Source: Chryseobacterium sp. BGARF1
Lineage (GTDB): Bacteria > Bacteroidota > Bacteroidia > Flavobacteriales > Weeksellaceae
Length of the DNA stretch: 37,598 bases
Reading direction: 5' to 3'
Assembly: GCF_001677955.1 (NCBI RefSeq)
Contig: NZ_LELA01000084.1
Location: 1-37,598 of the forward strand
Shown: piece by piece, positions 18,389 through 26,677 of the stretch
How the letters are laid out: each line of letters begins with the position of its first letter
Position numbering within the stretch: position 1 is the stretch's first letter
The notes under the pieces: generated by a model
The model's input: the letters and a program-made list of their open reading frames with translations, nothing else
What the model was told of the DNA's origin: nothing
The model's database searches: none
Translations under genes and position numbers: made by a program

Positions 18389-19195
18389 ATGCAAAACGCC
18401 AAATCAAAATGTAGTCTCATCGAAAATGAAAACGGATTTTTGGATGATTCCATTCAGAAAGCAGCTTACATTTGGTACGAAGAAAATTGGCAACATGACG
18501 ATGACGAGCATCTTCATCAGAGAGCACAACTTACTTTTGTGAAAGAAGGTTACCAATATTTTCACATTGACAATAAAGTTTATCTTGTTCCGCAGAATCA
18601 TGTCATCTGGATCCCGTCATTGCAAAAGCATAAAATAACTTCTGAAGCAGAAACTGTAAAATTGATGGTGAGTTTATTTAAAAATATACCGGAAAATCAG
18701 TTTTATAAGACTACGCATGTTTTTCCTGCACCTTCGATTTTAAAAGAAATGATTTTTTATGCTAAAAAATGGAATAAAGAAACCGCAGAAAATCATGAAC
18801 AGGAAGCTTTTATGAATGCATTATTGATTAGCCTTCCTAATTTTTGCAAAGAAAATACTGCTTTACAAATTCCGTTACCTTCTGATTTGAGATTGCTTGA
18901 AGTATGTCAATTTATTAATATTAATTACCAAAACGATTACAGCATTGAAGAATTAGCAGAAACCTCCAATCTTTCTGTTAGAAGTCTTCAGCGTATTTTC
19001 AAGCAGGAAACCGGAATAAGTATAAAGAAATATGCACAACTGATTAAAATTCTGAAAAGTATAGAATTGATTGATGCACATCAGTTGACGTTAAGCGAAG
19101 TTGCTTACAAAGTGGGGTACAAAAGCCTTTCAGCATTTACATCATCATATCAGGCGATAATGAATACGAAGCCGAAAATTAATAAGAAGATATAA
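18389..19195 (+). CDS. AraC/XylS-family transcriptional regulator
   Basis: 268-residue DNA-binding activator. The N-terminal half is a cupin-like sensing domain (HLHQRAQLTFVKEGYQYFHI; VPQNHVIWIPS). The C-terminal about 90 residues form the double helix-turn-helix (YSIEELAETSNLSVRSLQRI, then LTLSEVAYKVGYKSLSAFTS). This resembles the cupin-AraC regulators that control a neighbouring divergent gene, here the exported WrbA-RidA fusion. The ATG at 18389 follows a perfect -7 box by 11 bp. A strong terminator follows the gene. The effector is not evident. Confidence 0.9.
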   Translation: MQNAKSKCSLIENENGFLDDSIQKAAYIWYEENWQHDDDEHLHQRAQLTFVKEGYQYFHIDNKVYLVPQNHVIWIPSLQKHKITSEAETVKLMVSLFKNIPENQFYKTTHVFPAPSILKEMIFYAKKWNKETAENHEQEAFMNALLISLPNFCKENTALQIPLPSDLRLLEVCQFININYQNDYSIEELAETSNLSVRSLQRIFKQETGISIKKYAQLIKILKSIELIDAHQLTLSEVAYKVGYKSLSAFTSSYQAIMNTKPKINKKI

Positions 19196-19209
19196 TTTTA
19201 ACCTAAAAA

Positions 19210-19238
19210 AATAAGCCAGCTGAATCAGCCGGCTTATT
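19210..19238. terminator. Bidirectional terminator, AraC gene / histone-like gene
   Basis: 14-bp arms (19210-19223 against 19225-19238) have one mismatch. A poly-A precedes the stem and a T-rich run follows, so it can serve both convergent genes. Confidence 0.85.
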
Positions 19239-19241
19239 TTT

Positions 19242-19418
19242 TTATTTTTTAGATTCTTCAACAGAAACTTTTCTGAAATCTTTAAACAATTTGCTTAGTT
19301 CAAGAGCTGATTTACGAGCTCTAGTTCCAGCTGCTTTGTTTCCTTTTTCAACTTGTTGGTTAGCTTCTGTAGTGAACGCTTCAAATTCTGCGTTGATTTT
19401 TTCGATAAGTTCTTTCAT
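19242..19418 (-). CDS. Histone H1-like small basic protein
   Basis: 58-residue protein, starting MKELIEKINAEFEAFTTEA and ending FRKVSVEESKK. It is lysine/alanine-rich and probably helical, with a short basic segment (GTRARKSA). It matches what is annotated in Flavobacteriia genomes as histone H1-like, presumed nucleoid-associated; the DNA-binding role is not shown by the sequence itself. ATG is at 19418-19416 and the stop TAA at 19244-19242. An exact TATATTTG box lies about 20 bp upstream, giving a very short leader. It is convergent with the AraC gene, sharing a terminator. Confidence 0.88.
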   Translation of the reverse strand: MKELIEKINAEFEAFTTEANQQVEKGNKAAGTRARKSALELSKLFKDFRKVSVEESKK

Positions 19419-19438
19419 GTCTATAAAAATTTAGGGTG

Positions 19439-19446
19439 CAAATATA
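19439..19446 (-). promoter_or_regulatory. -7 box of the histone-like gene
   Basis: TATATTTG on the minus strand is an exact TAnnTTTG match, 20 bp ahead of the ATG. Confidence 0.6.
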
Positions 19447-19873
19447 TGGTTTCAGACCATTCCAGCCTAATTGTAGAGGGATTTTTTGCTATGTATAAAT
19501 GAAAATATAACATCAGGTTTTTAAAAATATAAAATGTTTTTGTTTAAATGTATTGATTATTAATTCGATAAGTCATTTCACCGCTCTAGACGGCATTAAA
19601 GCTTATAAAAGCTATTTTCCAAAAAAACAAGCTCACATCCTTATTATTTTTTAAATATTCATCACTTTAATAAGAATCACATTATATTTTTAATACAAAT
19701 AACAATAATAAGTAAATAATTACATCCAATTTATAAAGCTGCATACCAATAATAAAGTATCAAAGAAGTACCTTAATAACTAAAAAATAACATAATCAAA
19801 CCTGATTCGTTGATTCATTGAAAATATACAACAAAATATTAAAATAAAGTAACAATAATCGGCAACTAATGCC
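19447..19873. other. AT-rich gap with no gene seen
   Basis: About 430 bp without a credible reading frame. The only structure noticed is a short dyad, AGCTT-ATAA-AAGCT at about 19600-19613. It may carry regulatory sequence for the AraC-type gene that follows. Confidence 0.4.
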
Positions 19874-19881
19874 TATTTTTG
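19874..19881 (+). promoter_or_regulatory. -7 box of the second AraC-type gene; decides its start
   Basis: TATTTTTG is an exact TAnnTTTG match. The last three bases are the TTG that a longest-frame reading would take as a start codon. Transcription from this box begins downstream of that TTG, which supports the ATG at 19918. Confidence 0.6.
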
Positions 19882-19917
19882 GAAAATATAATCATTCTTA
19901 AAACACAAACTTCAACA

Positions 19918-20763
19918 ATGCATCAAGTATCCGATGAATTAAAAGAAAACGGCTTCAGCATTACTCTTGTTTCAGACATAATAGAACGCAATAATTTTTC
20001 AAGGAAATTTAATACACTAGAATATTTTGCGATTTATTTGGTTGCCGAAGATCTCAATATTACTGTTGAGCATAAGCCTTATCATATCCCTGGTGGAAAT
20101 TCAGTTTTCATTGGTCCACAAAAGAAAGTAGAATTTGGTAATGCGTTGGGTAAAGAAATTTATGCAATTGTTTTTACTAAAGAGTTTTTCGACAAAACAT
20201 CGAAAGACAGTATCTATCTAAATTCAGGTATTTTTTTCAACAGTAAATCTCACATTTTTATAGCTCCTTATTTTGGTAATAATGATTACAACAAAATCAT
20301 CTTAATAGAAAGGCTTAAAAGATTTTCTGCTATCGATGAAAAAAACATCTATTTTTCTGCAGCGCATAATGCTATTGAAAGTTTAATTCTTGATGCTCAC
20401 TTGCATATTGATCATAAAAATGATCCAAAAGAAGATTTGGAATCTGTAAGTTTAGTGAATCGTTTTACAGTAATTCTTCAGAGAGATTATAAAGTTGAAA
20501 AAAAAGTTTCTCACTACGCAGATCAATTAAGAGTTTCCAGCCGAAAACTAACTGACATGACTGAATTTGTTTATGGTAAATCTGCCAAACAAATGATCAT
20601 TGAAAAAGTAACATTCGAATGCGAAAAGGCTATAAAATTTTCACCCAAGACTTTATCTGAAATTGCATTTGATTTAGGATTTAAAGACGAAGGTAACTTC
20701 AGTAATTTTGTAAAAAAACATAGTGGAAAAAAGCCATCCGATATGAGAGAATTAGCTGGCTAA
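19918..20763 (+). CDS. AraC-type helix-turn-helix regulator beside the surface-fibre operon
   Basis: 282-residue regulator from ATG 19918. The longest open frame starts 13 codons earlier at a TTG that is part of a promoter box. The N-terminal region (about 1-170) looks like a cupin-type sensor (HKPYHIPGGNSVFIGPQKKV). The C-terminal region carries AraC-type helix-turn-helix elements (YADQLRVSSRKLTDM; LSEIAFDLGFKDEGNFSNFV). A terminator follows, then the regulatory gap of the four-gene operon on the same strand. The position suggests it controls that operon, perhaps through the palindrome at 20888-20933; this is inference. Confidence 0.85.
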   Translation: MHQVSDELKENGFSITLVSDIIERNNFSRKFNTLEYFAIYLVAEDLNITVEHKPYHIPGGNSVFIGPQKKVEFGNALGKEIYAIVFTKEFFDKTSKDSIYLNSGIFFNSKSHIFIAPYFGNNDYNKIILIERLKRFSAIDEKNIYFSAAHNAIESLILDAHLHIDHKNDPKEDLESVSLVNRFTVILQRDYKVEKKVSHYADQLRVSSRKLTDMTEFVYGKSAKQMIIEKVTFECEKAIKFSPKTLSEIAFDLGFKDEGNFSNFVKKHSGKKPSDMRELAG

Positions 20764-20807
20764 ATATGATAAAACTTCATTAAAAACACTTTTAATTTTT
20801 GATTTAT

Positions 20808-20837
20808 ATGCTTTATTTTTATAAAGCATTTTTTTTG
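20808..20837 (+). terminator. Terminator of the AraC-type gene
   Basis: ATGCTTTAT (20808-20816) pairs with ATAAAGCAT (20821-20829) across a TTTT loop, followed by a long T-run. Confidence 0.8.
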
Positions 20838-20887
20838 TTCTATTTTTAAGCATAAAAACACAAAACACTAACAATTAATCATTTAAA

Positions 20888-20933
20888 AATAATTTTTACG
20901 TAAAAATTTATAAATTTTTACGTAAAAATTATT
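20888..20933. promoter_or_regulatory. 46-bp perfect palindrome made of two TTTTTACGTAAAAA sites
   Basis: Every base from 20888 to 20933 pairs with its mirror. Each half contains TTTTTACGTAAAAA (20893-20906 and 20915-20928), itself a perfect 14-bp palindrome. Site centres are 22 bp apart, two helical turns, so both sites face the same side of the DNA. It has no T-tract and follows a separate terminator, so it reads as a double operator rather than a terminator. Confidence 0.6.
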
Positions 20934-21133
20934 AAATCAAACCCACGTTAAATTGTATTACGTCTATATACTGATTAGATTTGCAGTATTAAATAACAAC
21001 AAATAAAAAATTATCATATTTTAGAAAATAAAAAAAGAACACCAAATCACAAAGTTTTATTAGTATTATAATCTATTCTTTTCAACCTAATACATTCATC
21101 ATATTAATAAACTTTTCATCATCAGTTTTCAAT

Positions 21134-21175
21134 GGTAACTGGATGTATCGAATACAATCAATAAATCCGGTTACC
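21134..21175. promoter_or_regulatory. Inverted repeat upstream of the fibre operon
   Basis: GGTAACTGGAT (21134-21144) faces ATCCGGTTACC (21165-21175), 10 of 11 matching and the mismatch tolerable as G-U in RNA. The spacer is 20 bp and no T-run follows. Its role is unknown. Confidence 0.4.
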
Positions 21176-21340
21176 TATTTTAAAAGTTTAATAATTAATA
21201 AAAATATTTTTATTTCATATTACAAAGAGTCTTTTAATTAGACATATCGAAAATTCTTTTCATTTTATCGTATTGCGTTTTTTGTAAAAATTTACAAAAA
21301 ATAAACGTGTTTTCGCAAATCCTAATCTACAGAACCCCTG

Positions 21341-21348
21341 TATCTTTG
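21341..21348 (+). promoter_or_regulatory. -7 box of the surface-fibre operon
   Basis: TATCTTTG is an exact TAnnTTTG match, 50 bp before the ATG at 21398. The matching TTG -33 element is not obvious, which would fit a promoter needing an activator. Confidence 0.55.
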
Positions 21349-21397
21349 CACCCGAAAAGAATAGATAATAATATCTAAATTAAAACTCATTGATACT

Positions 21398-21922
21398 ATG
21401 AAACAATTTTTATTTGCGGTAGCTGGATTATTTGCTTTCGCTAACGTTAACGCACAAACTACAGGTACAGTAAAGCTAAATGTTAAATTAAACCCAATTC
21501 AAACCATTGTAGTAAATGGGATGGAAGATGTAGACTTAAATTATACATCAAAAGATGACTACCTAAACGGAGTTAGTTCTAAAAAAGAGAACCAATTAAC
21601 CGTATACAGTACAGGAAGTTACGAAGTGAGAGTGACAAGCAATGCTGCAACAATATCAAGTGGAACTAAAACAATGGACGTAAGCAGTATCCAAGTAATA
21701 CCTACACCAGGTACTGCCGGTCAAGCTGATGCTACTTATACGCCACAATTTCTTTCTGGGAATGAGCAAACTTTAGTAAAATCTGCAGCTGGTGGAGTTA
21801 ACAAACAAATTACTATTGAATATAAAGCAGCAGGTTCAGATAAATATATAGACAACTATATTGCAGGTCAAACCCCTACTGTTTACACAGCAAATTTAAC
21901 ATATTCTATTGTTAGTAAATAA
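21398..21922 (+). CDS. Small secreted pilin-like subunit (candidate)
   Basis: 174-residue exported protein with a signal peptide (MKQFLFAVAGLFAFANVNA-Q). The mature part of about 154 residues is almost all beta: TVKLNVKLNPIQTIVVNG near the start, a central EVRVTSNAATISSG, and an alternating C-terminal strand (YTANLTYSIVSK). Size, lack of cysteines, all-beta content and a terminal donor-like strand resemble structural subunits of chaperone-usher fibres, but I recognise no named family. It is the first gene of a four-gene operon with a PapD-like chaperone and a barrel-like protein. It is followed by a strong hairpin, as major-subunit genes in fimbrial operons often are. The function is inferred mainly from context. 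Confidence 0.55.
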   Translation: MKQFLFAVAGLFAFANVNAQTTGTVKLNVKLNPIQTIVVNGMEDVDLNYTSKDDYLNGVSSKKENQLTVYSTGSYEVRVTSNAATISSGTKTMDVSSIQVIPTPGTAGQADATYTPQFLSGNEQTLVKSAAGGVNKQITIEYKAAGSDKYIDNYIAGQTPTVYTANLTYSIVSK

Positions 21923-21944
21923 CAAACTATAGTCATATAATTTT

Positions 21945-21972
21945 ATAGTGTCACAAATTATTGTGACACTAT
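21945..21972 (+). promoter_or_regulatory. Strong intercistronic hairpin after the subunit gene
   Basis: The perfect 12-bp stem ATAGTGTCACAA/TTGTGACACTAT has a 4-nt loop and no following T-run. It fits an mRNA-stability or attenuation hairpin that would give more subunit than chaperone and barrel message. Confidence 0.65.
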
Positions 21973-21995
21973 TCATGTACTTATAAAACACCATT

Positions 21996-22787
21996 ATGAA
22001 CAAAATCACTCTCTTATTCTATTTTCTGGTAATACAAATCAGTGCACAAACAGGTATTTCGGTTTCTCCACCGAGGGTTTATTTTGAGTCGGCACCAGGA
22101 GTAAGCAGCACTCAAACGGTAACGGTTACCAATGTGAGTGAAAAGCATGCGCTAGATCTTGCGATAAGTTTAGGAGATTGGAATTATGATGAAAAAGGTG
22201 ATAATATAATACAAGCAGCTGGTACATTAGAGAATTCTTGTGCAAGCTGGATAAACATTAAGAAGGCTGATAATTACTTCAGTCTTGGCCCAGGAGAGAA
22301 AAAAGAGCTAGAAATAACCCTTACTTCACCTGCATTACCAAAAGACAAGCTTTCTGTGCATACTGCAGTATTATTTGTGAGCCAAATGAATCCTGTGGAT
22401 GATGTAGATAGTAAAGGAGCAAAAATTAAATTAAGTGTTCGTTCTGGAATTAAAATATTTCATAAAACGCCAGCGGTAATAAAAAGAAAAATTGAAATTA
22501 AAGATTTAAAATTTGATACTTCGAAGAAGCTATTGAATATCACGTTTGAAAATCAATCTGATGCATGGGCCGATGGAAAAGTTATAACAGATATTATTAA
22601 TACAAATACTGGTAAAAAGATCAGTATTGCACCTATTGTATTCTATACATTACCAGGAAATACTCGTAAAATAAGCATTCCTATGCAAGATATAACCGAG
22701 AAAGGCGCGTATAACGCCTCGGTAATCATTGATTATGGAGATAATGAAACTTTAGAAATGGGAGAATTAAATTTTAATTATGAGTAA
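21996..22787 (+). CDS. PapD-like periplasmic chaperone (candidate)
   Basis: 263-residue exported protein with a signal peptide (about 1-17, ending ISAQ) and two Ig-like domains, the layout and size of fimbrial chaperones. The first domain begins GISVSPPRVYFESAPG and includes TQTVTVTNVSEK and SLGPGEKKELEITL, the pattern of PapD-type edge strands. Then HTAVLFVSQMN matches the end of domain one. The second domain is about 155-263. The classic Arg/Lys anchor pair cannot be placed with certainty. It follows the putative subunit gene after a 73-bp gap with a hairpin, and its end overlaps the next gene by 8 bp, so translation is coupled. Alternative: a generic Ig-like secreted protein. Confidence 0.6.
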   Translation: MNKITLLFYFLVIQISAQTGISVSPPRVYFESAPGVSSTQTVTVTNVSEKHALDLAISLGDWNYDEKGDNIIQAAGTLENSCASWINIKKADNYFSLGPGEKKELEITLTSPALPKDKLSVHTAVLFVSQMNPVDDVDSKGAKIKLSVRSGIKIFHKTPAVIKRKIEIKDLKFDTSKKLLNITFENQSDAWADGKVITDIINTNTGKKISIAPIVFYTLPGNTRKISIPMQDITEKGAYNASVIIDYGDNETLEMGELNFNYE

Positions 22788-23811
22788 AGTATTAGTATTT
22801 CTATTCACCACAATATCAATATTAGTCAATGCGCAGGTCTCATATAGTTCATGGACAACAAACAGCTATATGCAGGTAAATTCCTATAATGGAAACAGTA
22901 ATCCTGATGCGTTAACTTCAAGATTTGAGGCTAATGGCAATCTAAATATGCCGTACTGGAAAGTCTCAGGAAAACTTAAACAAGCAATCACTTCTGACAA
23001 CGGACAATATACTATTCCTGGAAATAAAATATCTTTTCAGCCAATATCTACATCCGGACAGGCTTACCCTAACCCTATTCCAACATTTACACAGATTGGA
23101 GTTCCTCCTAATATATTTTTACAGGAGAATACAGAAGTTTTTTTGATTCCTCAATCAAATGCTCCTTTGTATAATATGCCCTCAACGCAAAATGGCTATT
23201 ACGACCTTCAGCTTAAATATGGAATTACCATAATGGGAGGTGCTTATTTGGGTGCCTATCCTACCTGGACAAATTTCACAGCACAAATAGAGTTTACAGC
23301 TTATAATCAATACAACAATGTGATTGGAAAAAAAACTGAGGTTTATAGGTTTCAGATTGCAAATCTATCAGGAACGCCACCCGTAACGCAGGAAATGTCT
23401 ATAAAAGTAAACGCCAATGCGGTAAACGGTTTGCTTGAATTCAGTAGCATGCAAGATTATAACAATGGTAAGAGTGTAGTTTATCCTAGTGGTTTGCAAG
23501 TCACTACCAATACCAATTTTCAGATTAAAGTAAGATCATTACAGAGTCATTTCCAATCAAATACAGGTAATTACACTATTCCTGTAGGTGCTATGCATGT
23601 TACTTTACAACCTTTAGGTCAAAGTAATCAGGTAATTTCACCGGTAGCATTAAGTACAATAAGCCAAACTCTTGTTAAAGGAAACACCACCCAAGGTACT
23701 ACTTATAATTACGATATCAAATATTTCACATTGCCACAGGATGAGCAGTTCACTAATGCTAAATCTACCGAGTATTCAACTAGTTTACAGTATGAAATTA
23801 CTCCTCAATAA
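22780..23811 (+). CDS. Secreted two-module protein, candidate tip adhesin or minor subunit
   Basis: 343-residue exported protein with a signal peptide (about 1-19, ending LVNAQ). Two similar modules are visible: residues about 45-100 (WKVSGKLKQAI, GQYTIPGNKISFQPIS) and about 235-295 (FQIKVRSLQSHF, GNYTIPVGAMHVTLQPLG). Between them is a beta-rich region with MGGAYLGAYPTW. No known family is recognised. Its ATG lies inside the last codons of the chaperone gene (8-bp overlap), and the barrel gene starts 10 bp after it, so it is an integral part of the operon. By position and size it could be the tip adhesin or a minor subunit. Confidence 0.6.
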   Translation: MSKVLVFLFTTISILVNAQVSYSSWTTNSYMQVNSYNGNSNPDALTSRFEANGNLNMPYWKVSGKLKQAITSDNGQYTIPGNKISFQPISTSGQAYPNPIPTFTQIGVPPNIFLQENTEVFLIPQSNAPLYNMPSTQNGYYDLQLKYGITIMGGAYLGAYPTWTNFTAQIEFTAYNQYNNVIGKKTEVYRFQIANLSGTPPVTQEMSIKVNANAVNGLLEFSSMQDYNNGKSVVYPSGLQVTTNTNFQIKVRSLQSHFQSNTGNYTIPVGAMHVTLQPLGQSNQVISPVALSTISQTLVKGNTTQGTTYNYDIKYFTLPQDEQFTNAKSTEYSTSLQYEITPQ

Positions 23812-23821
23812 ATTTTAAAAG

Positions 23822-26617
23822 ATGCCTTTTTTAAGCAGAAAATTTTTACTCCCTTTTTTCATCGTATTATTCAATAGTGTTTTCATCAATGCACAAAAAA
23901 CAGAATCGAATGTTATGATGGAAATTGAGCAGGAAAATTCAACATCTTATTCTAGGATTCTCAATATGGTTGTAAGTGTTCAGAATTTCAATTCTACTAA
24001 TTTCAGTGGAAAAATTCAGTTTACATATCCAGAAGGATTTAAAGTGATTACTGGTGACGAACCTTTAATAGAACTAAAACCCAACGAAAAAAAATATTTA
24101 CCCGTAAGAATAATCTTACCTTCTGATGCTAAAGCAGGATCATCTCCCATAAAAGTTCGGCTGCTGGATCAGTTTGGGAATTTTATCACCGAAAAAATTA
24201 AAGAACATACTATTGAGATTAATAATGATCTGAATTTATCTTTATTAACAACCTCCATCTACAGATCTTCTAGCCAAGAGCCTTTATCAATAAAAGTGAG
24301 AGTAGGTAATACAGGAAATATCTCTCAGGATATTACATTGGTATGCAAAATTCCTGATCCTGAAAATGGAAATCAATTTTTGGAGCAACAAGCTATAATT
24401 AATGTAAAAAAGGATTCTACTTTTGTATTTACTTATCAACCTTCTAAAAGCCTATCTAGATTATCTAGCTTTACGATAAACGTTTCGGGTTTCAGAAATC
24501 CAGACAAAGAAATATTCAATACATCGACTGTTTTTGTACAAAATATTTCCAGTGTTCAAAAATATCAAAGCCCAGAATTTAGTAATTTTACCGGAGACTC
24601 CAAAAATCAGATCACAACTTTATACAGAAGAATTGGAGAAAATTCCAATATGTATCAGTTGCTCGGTTCGGGTGGTTTCAACTTACCTTCCGGTTTCCTT
24701 TATATGAGAGGAAATGTTGCATTTTTCAACAATCAGCAACAGCCTTTGGTAACCAATACCAATATTACCCTTGAGCAAGGTAAAAACCAATATACGATTG
24801 GAAATATCAATAAGTTTTTAGAGATGCCTTTGGTGGGAAGAGGGGTAGAATATAGTCATACTTTCAAAAAAGACACCAAACTGGAGGTCGGATTTATCGA
24901 TCAGAATTTTAATCTTATTGAAAGAAACACTTTTTTAAAAAACGGCTATGGCTTTTTCACTAAAGGAACCATGAATATAAACAATAGCTCAAAAACTATT
25001 TCGGCAGGTTATAATTACCGCTACGATCCTTATGAGAAAAGTAGCCATCACATTTTGGGAACAGAAACCCATTATACCTTTGATAAAATCTGGATAGTGA
25101 ATGCAAAAGTGAACGCCGGATTAAGTTCTAACGAAACTCAGGATGCGCTGAAACCATCGTTCTCTGCTGAATCTAACTATATTGGTGCTTTTAAAGATTA
25201 TAATCTTAATGGAAACTACTTTTTCAGTTCTGGATATTATCCTGGAAACCGACGAGGAAGCGTACAGCTACAGCAGAATATTTCGAAGAGCTATAAAAAT
25301 TACAATTATTTTGGCAATATTACATACTCCAATTTTTTACCAAAATATTATTTTTTCAACAGGCCTCAAGCTTCTGAAAACATTAGAATTGAGATGGGAA
25401 CTAAACTTCCCAATAGTAAAAATTTTAGTTTTGGACTTTTTTATCAGTTTCAAAACGAAAAGTCTAACAACTACAATAATTTCTTGGGAAACTTAAACAC
25501 TAATGAATTTCGAGAATTAACAACCCATAGATTGGTCGAACAAATTTCATGGTCACATGCCAGAACAAAACAATATGCATCACTTACATTTGATACAGGT
25601 TTAGCAAAATATCCACTTAATGACGACCTGAAATTTCAAATGAAGTTGAATGGAAATTACGCCTTCAAAAAATTTAACATTAATACAGTTTACCAATCAG
25701 GAAGTTATTATTTATCCGAATATGCATTATCTCATTTGACCTCAGATAACACCGATTATAAAAAGCTTTCAGTTTCGCTTTTCTACAATAGTAATTTCAT
25801 CAAAGACAAAGTTAATGTAAGTACAGGATTATCTTATGTAGACGACATAATCTATGGAAAATCTCCTTCTGCATTTCTAAATACGAGATATACTGGTAAA
25901 AACTTCAGTGCATTTCTGAATTCTTCATGGTACAATTATTCGGTTGGGGATCTGGCAAATAATATTCTAACACTTGAACTTGGTTTAACATTAAATTTAA
26001 AAAGTGCAGTATTGAGTCCTGATAAAAAAGCAAAAATTCAGGTATTTACCTTTTATGACGAAAACAACAACAATATTTTTGATACAGGAGAGAAACCCGG
26101 CAATGACTATATCGTCAATATCAATAATACGGCGTTAAAAACTACCACAGATGGAATTGCAATGTATAAAAATGTGCCTTTTGGAAAATATAAGCTAAAA
26201 CAGCATATCCAGCAAGGTTGGTATTATGATGAATATGATTTTAATGTTGATTCTTACACTTATCTTTTGAATATTCCGCTTCATCAAAATGGAACGCTTT
26301 TAGGTAATATATCTTTTGATTACAATACGAAAACCGCAGTAGAATTCGAGCATAGAGCGTCTTCTGTAGCATTCAAAATTCTTAAAGGGAATGAGATTGT
26401 ACAAAAATTAGAAAGTGATGATCAAGGGAAAATAACCTCTTTTTTACCTACAGGCAGTTACACAATTTTTATTGATACCTCTACCCTTCCTCCCAATACA
26501 TATTGCGAAACTCAAAGCTTTGATATTAATGTAAAAGCTGGCGAAATGGTAACTGTTCCTGATTTTATTATTAAAGTAAGAGAGAAAAAAGTGAATAAAA
26601 AGACATTCAGCAACTAA
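23822..26617 (+). CDS. Usher-like outer-membrane protein with Ig-like and SdrB/Cna-like domains (candidate)
   Basis: 931-residue exported protein with a signal peptide (about 1-24, ending VFINAQ). Residues 25-245 are Ig-like domains (LNMVVSVQNFNSTNFSG, VRVGNTGNISQDI). Residues about 250-740 are built from alternating aromatic/polar strands (GYNYRYDPYE, FSFGLFYQFQNE, LNGNYAFKKFNINTVYQ) as in a large outer-membrane beta-barrel. From about 740 a Cna/SdrB-like domain carries FYDENNNNIFDTGEKPGND and a carboxypeptidase-regulatory-like tail reaches 931. FimD-type ushers have a large barrel and periplasmic domains, with lengths of 800-900, so size and composition fit, but the domain order is different and no usher signature was recognised. 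It is the last gene of the operon, before a terminator. Confidence 0.6.
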   Translation: MPFLSRKFLLPFFIVLFNSVFINAQKTESNVMMEIEQENSTSYSRILNMVVSVQNFNSTNFSGKIQFTYPEGFKVITGDEPLIELKPNEKKYLPVRIILPSDAKAGSSPIKVRLLDQFGNFITEKIKEHTIEINNDLNLSLLTTSIYRSSSQEPLSIKVRVGNTGNISQDITLVCKIPDPENGNQFLEQQAIINVKKDSTFVFTYQPSKSLSRLSSFTINVSGFRNPDKEIFNTSTVFVQNISSVQKYQSPEFSNFTGDSKNQITTLYRRIGENSNMYQLLGSGGFNLPSGFLYMRGNVAFFNNQQQPLVTNTNITLEQGKNQYTIGNINKFLEMPLVGRGVEYSHTFKKDTKLEVGFIDQNFNLIERNTFLKNGYGFFTKGTMNINNSSKTISAGYNYRYDPYEKSSHHILGTETHYTFDKIWIVNAKVNAGLSSNETQDALKPSFSAESNYIGAFKDYNLNGNYFFSSGYYPGNRRGSVQLQQNISKSYKNYNYFGNITYSNFLPKYYFFNRPQASENIRIEMGTKLPNSKNFSFGLFYQFQNEKSNNYNNFLGNLNTNEFRELTTHRLVEQISWSHARTKQYASLTFDTGLAKYPLNDDLKFQMKLNGNYAFKKFNINTVYQSGSYYLSEYALSHLTSDNTDYKKLSVSLFYNSNFIKDKVNVSTGLSYVDDIIYGKSPSAFLNTRYTGKNFSAFLNSSWYNYSVGDLANNILTLELGLTLNLKSAVLSPDKKAKIQVFTFYDENNNNIFDTGEKPGNDYIVNINNTALKTTTDGIAMYKNVPFGKYKLKQHIQQGWYYDEYDFNVDSYTYLLNIPLHQNGTLLGNISFDYNTKTAVEFEHRASSVAFKILKGNEIVQKLESDDQGKITSFLPTGSYTIFIDTSTLPPNTYCETQSFDINVKAGEMVTVPDFIIKVREKKVNKKTFSN

Positions 26618-26677
26618 AGCATTTCTTTTCATACGGCTAGCAATACTCTATCCATAAATTACGAAAAATAAATAATC

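Noticed and set aside
20888..20933. Terminator of the AraC gene
   Set aside because: A better terminator with a T-run exists at 20808-20837, and the palindrome has no T-tract.
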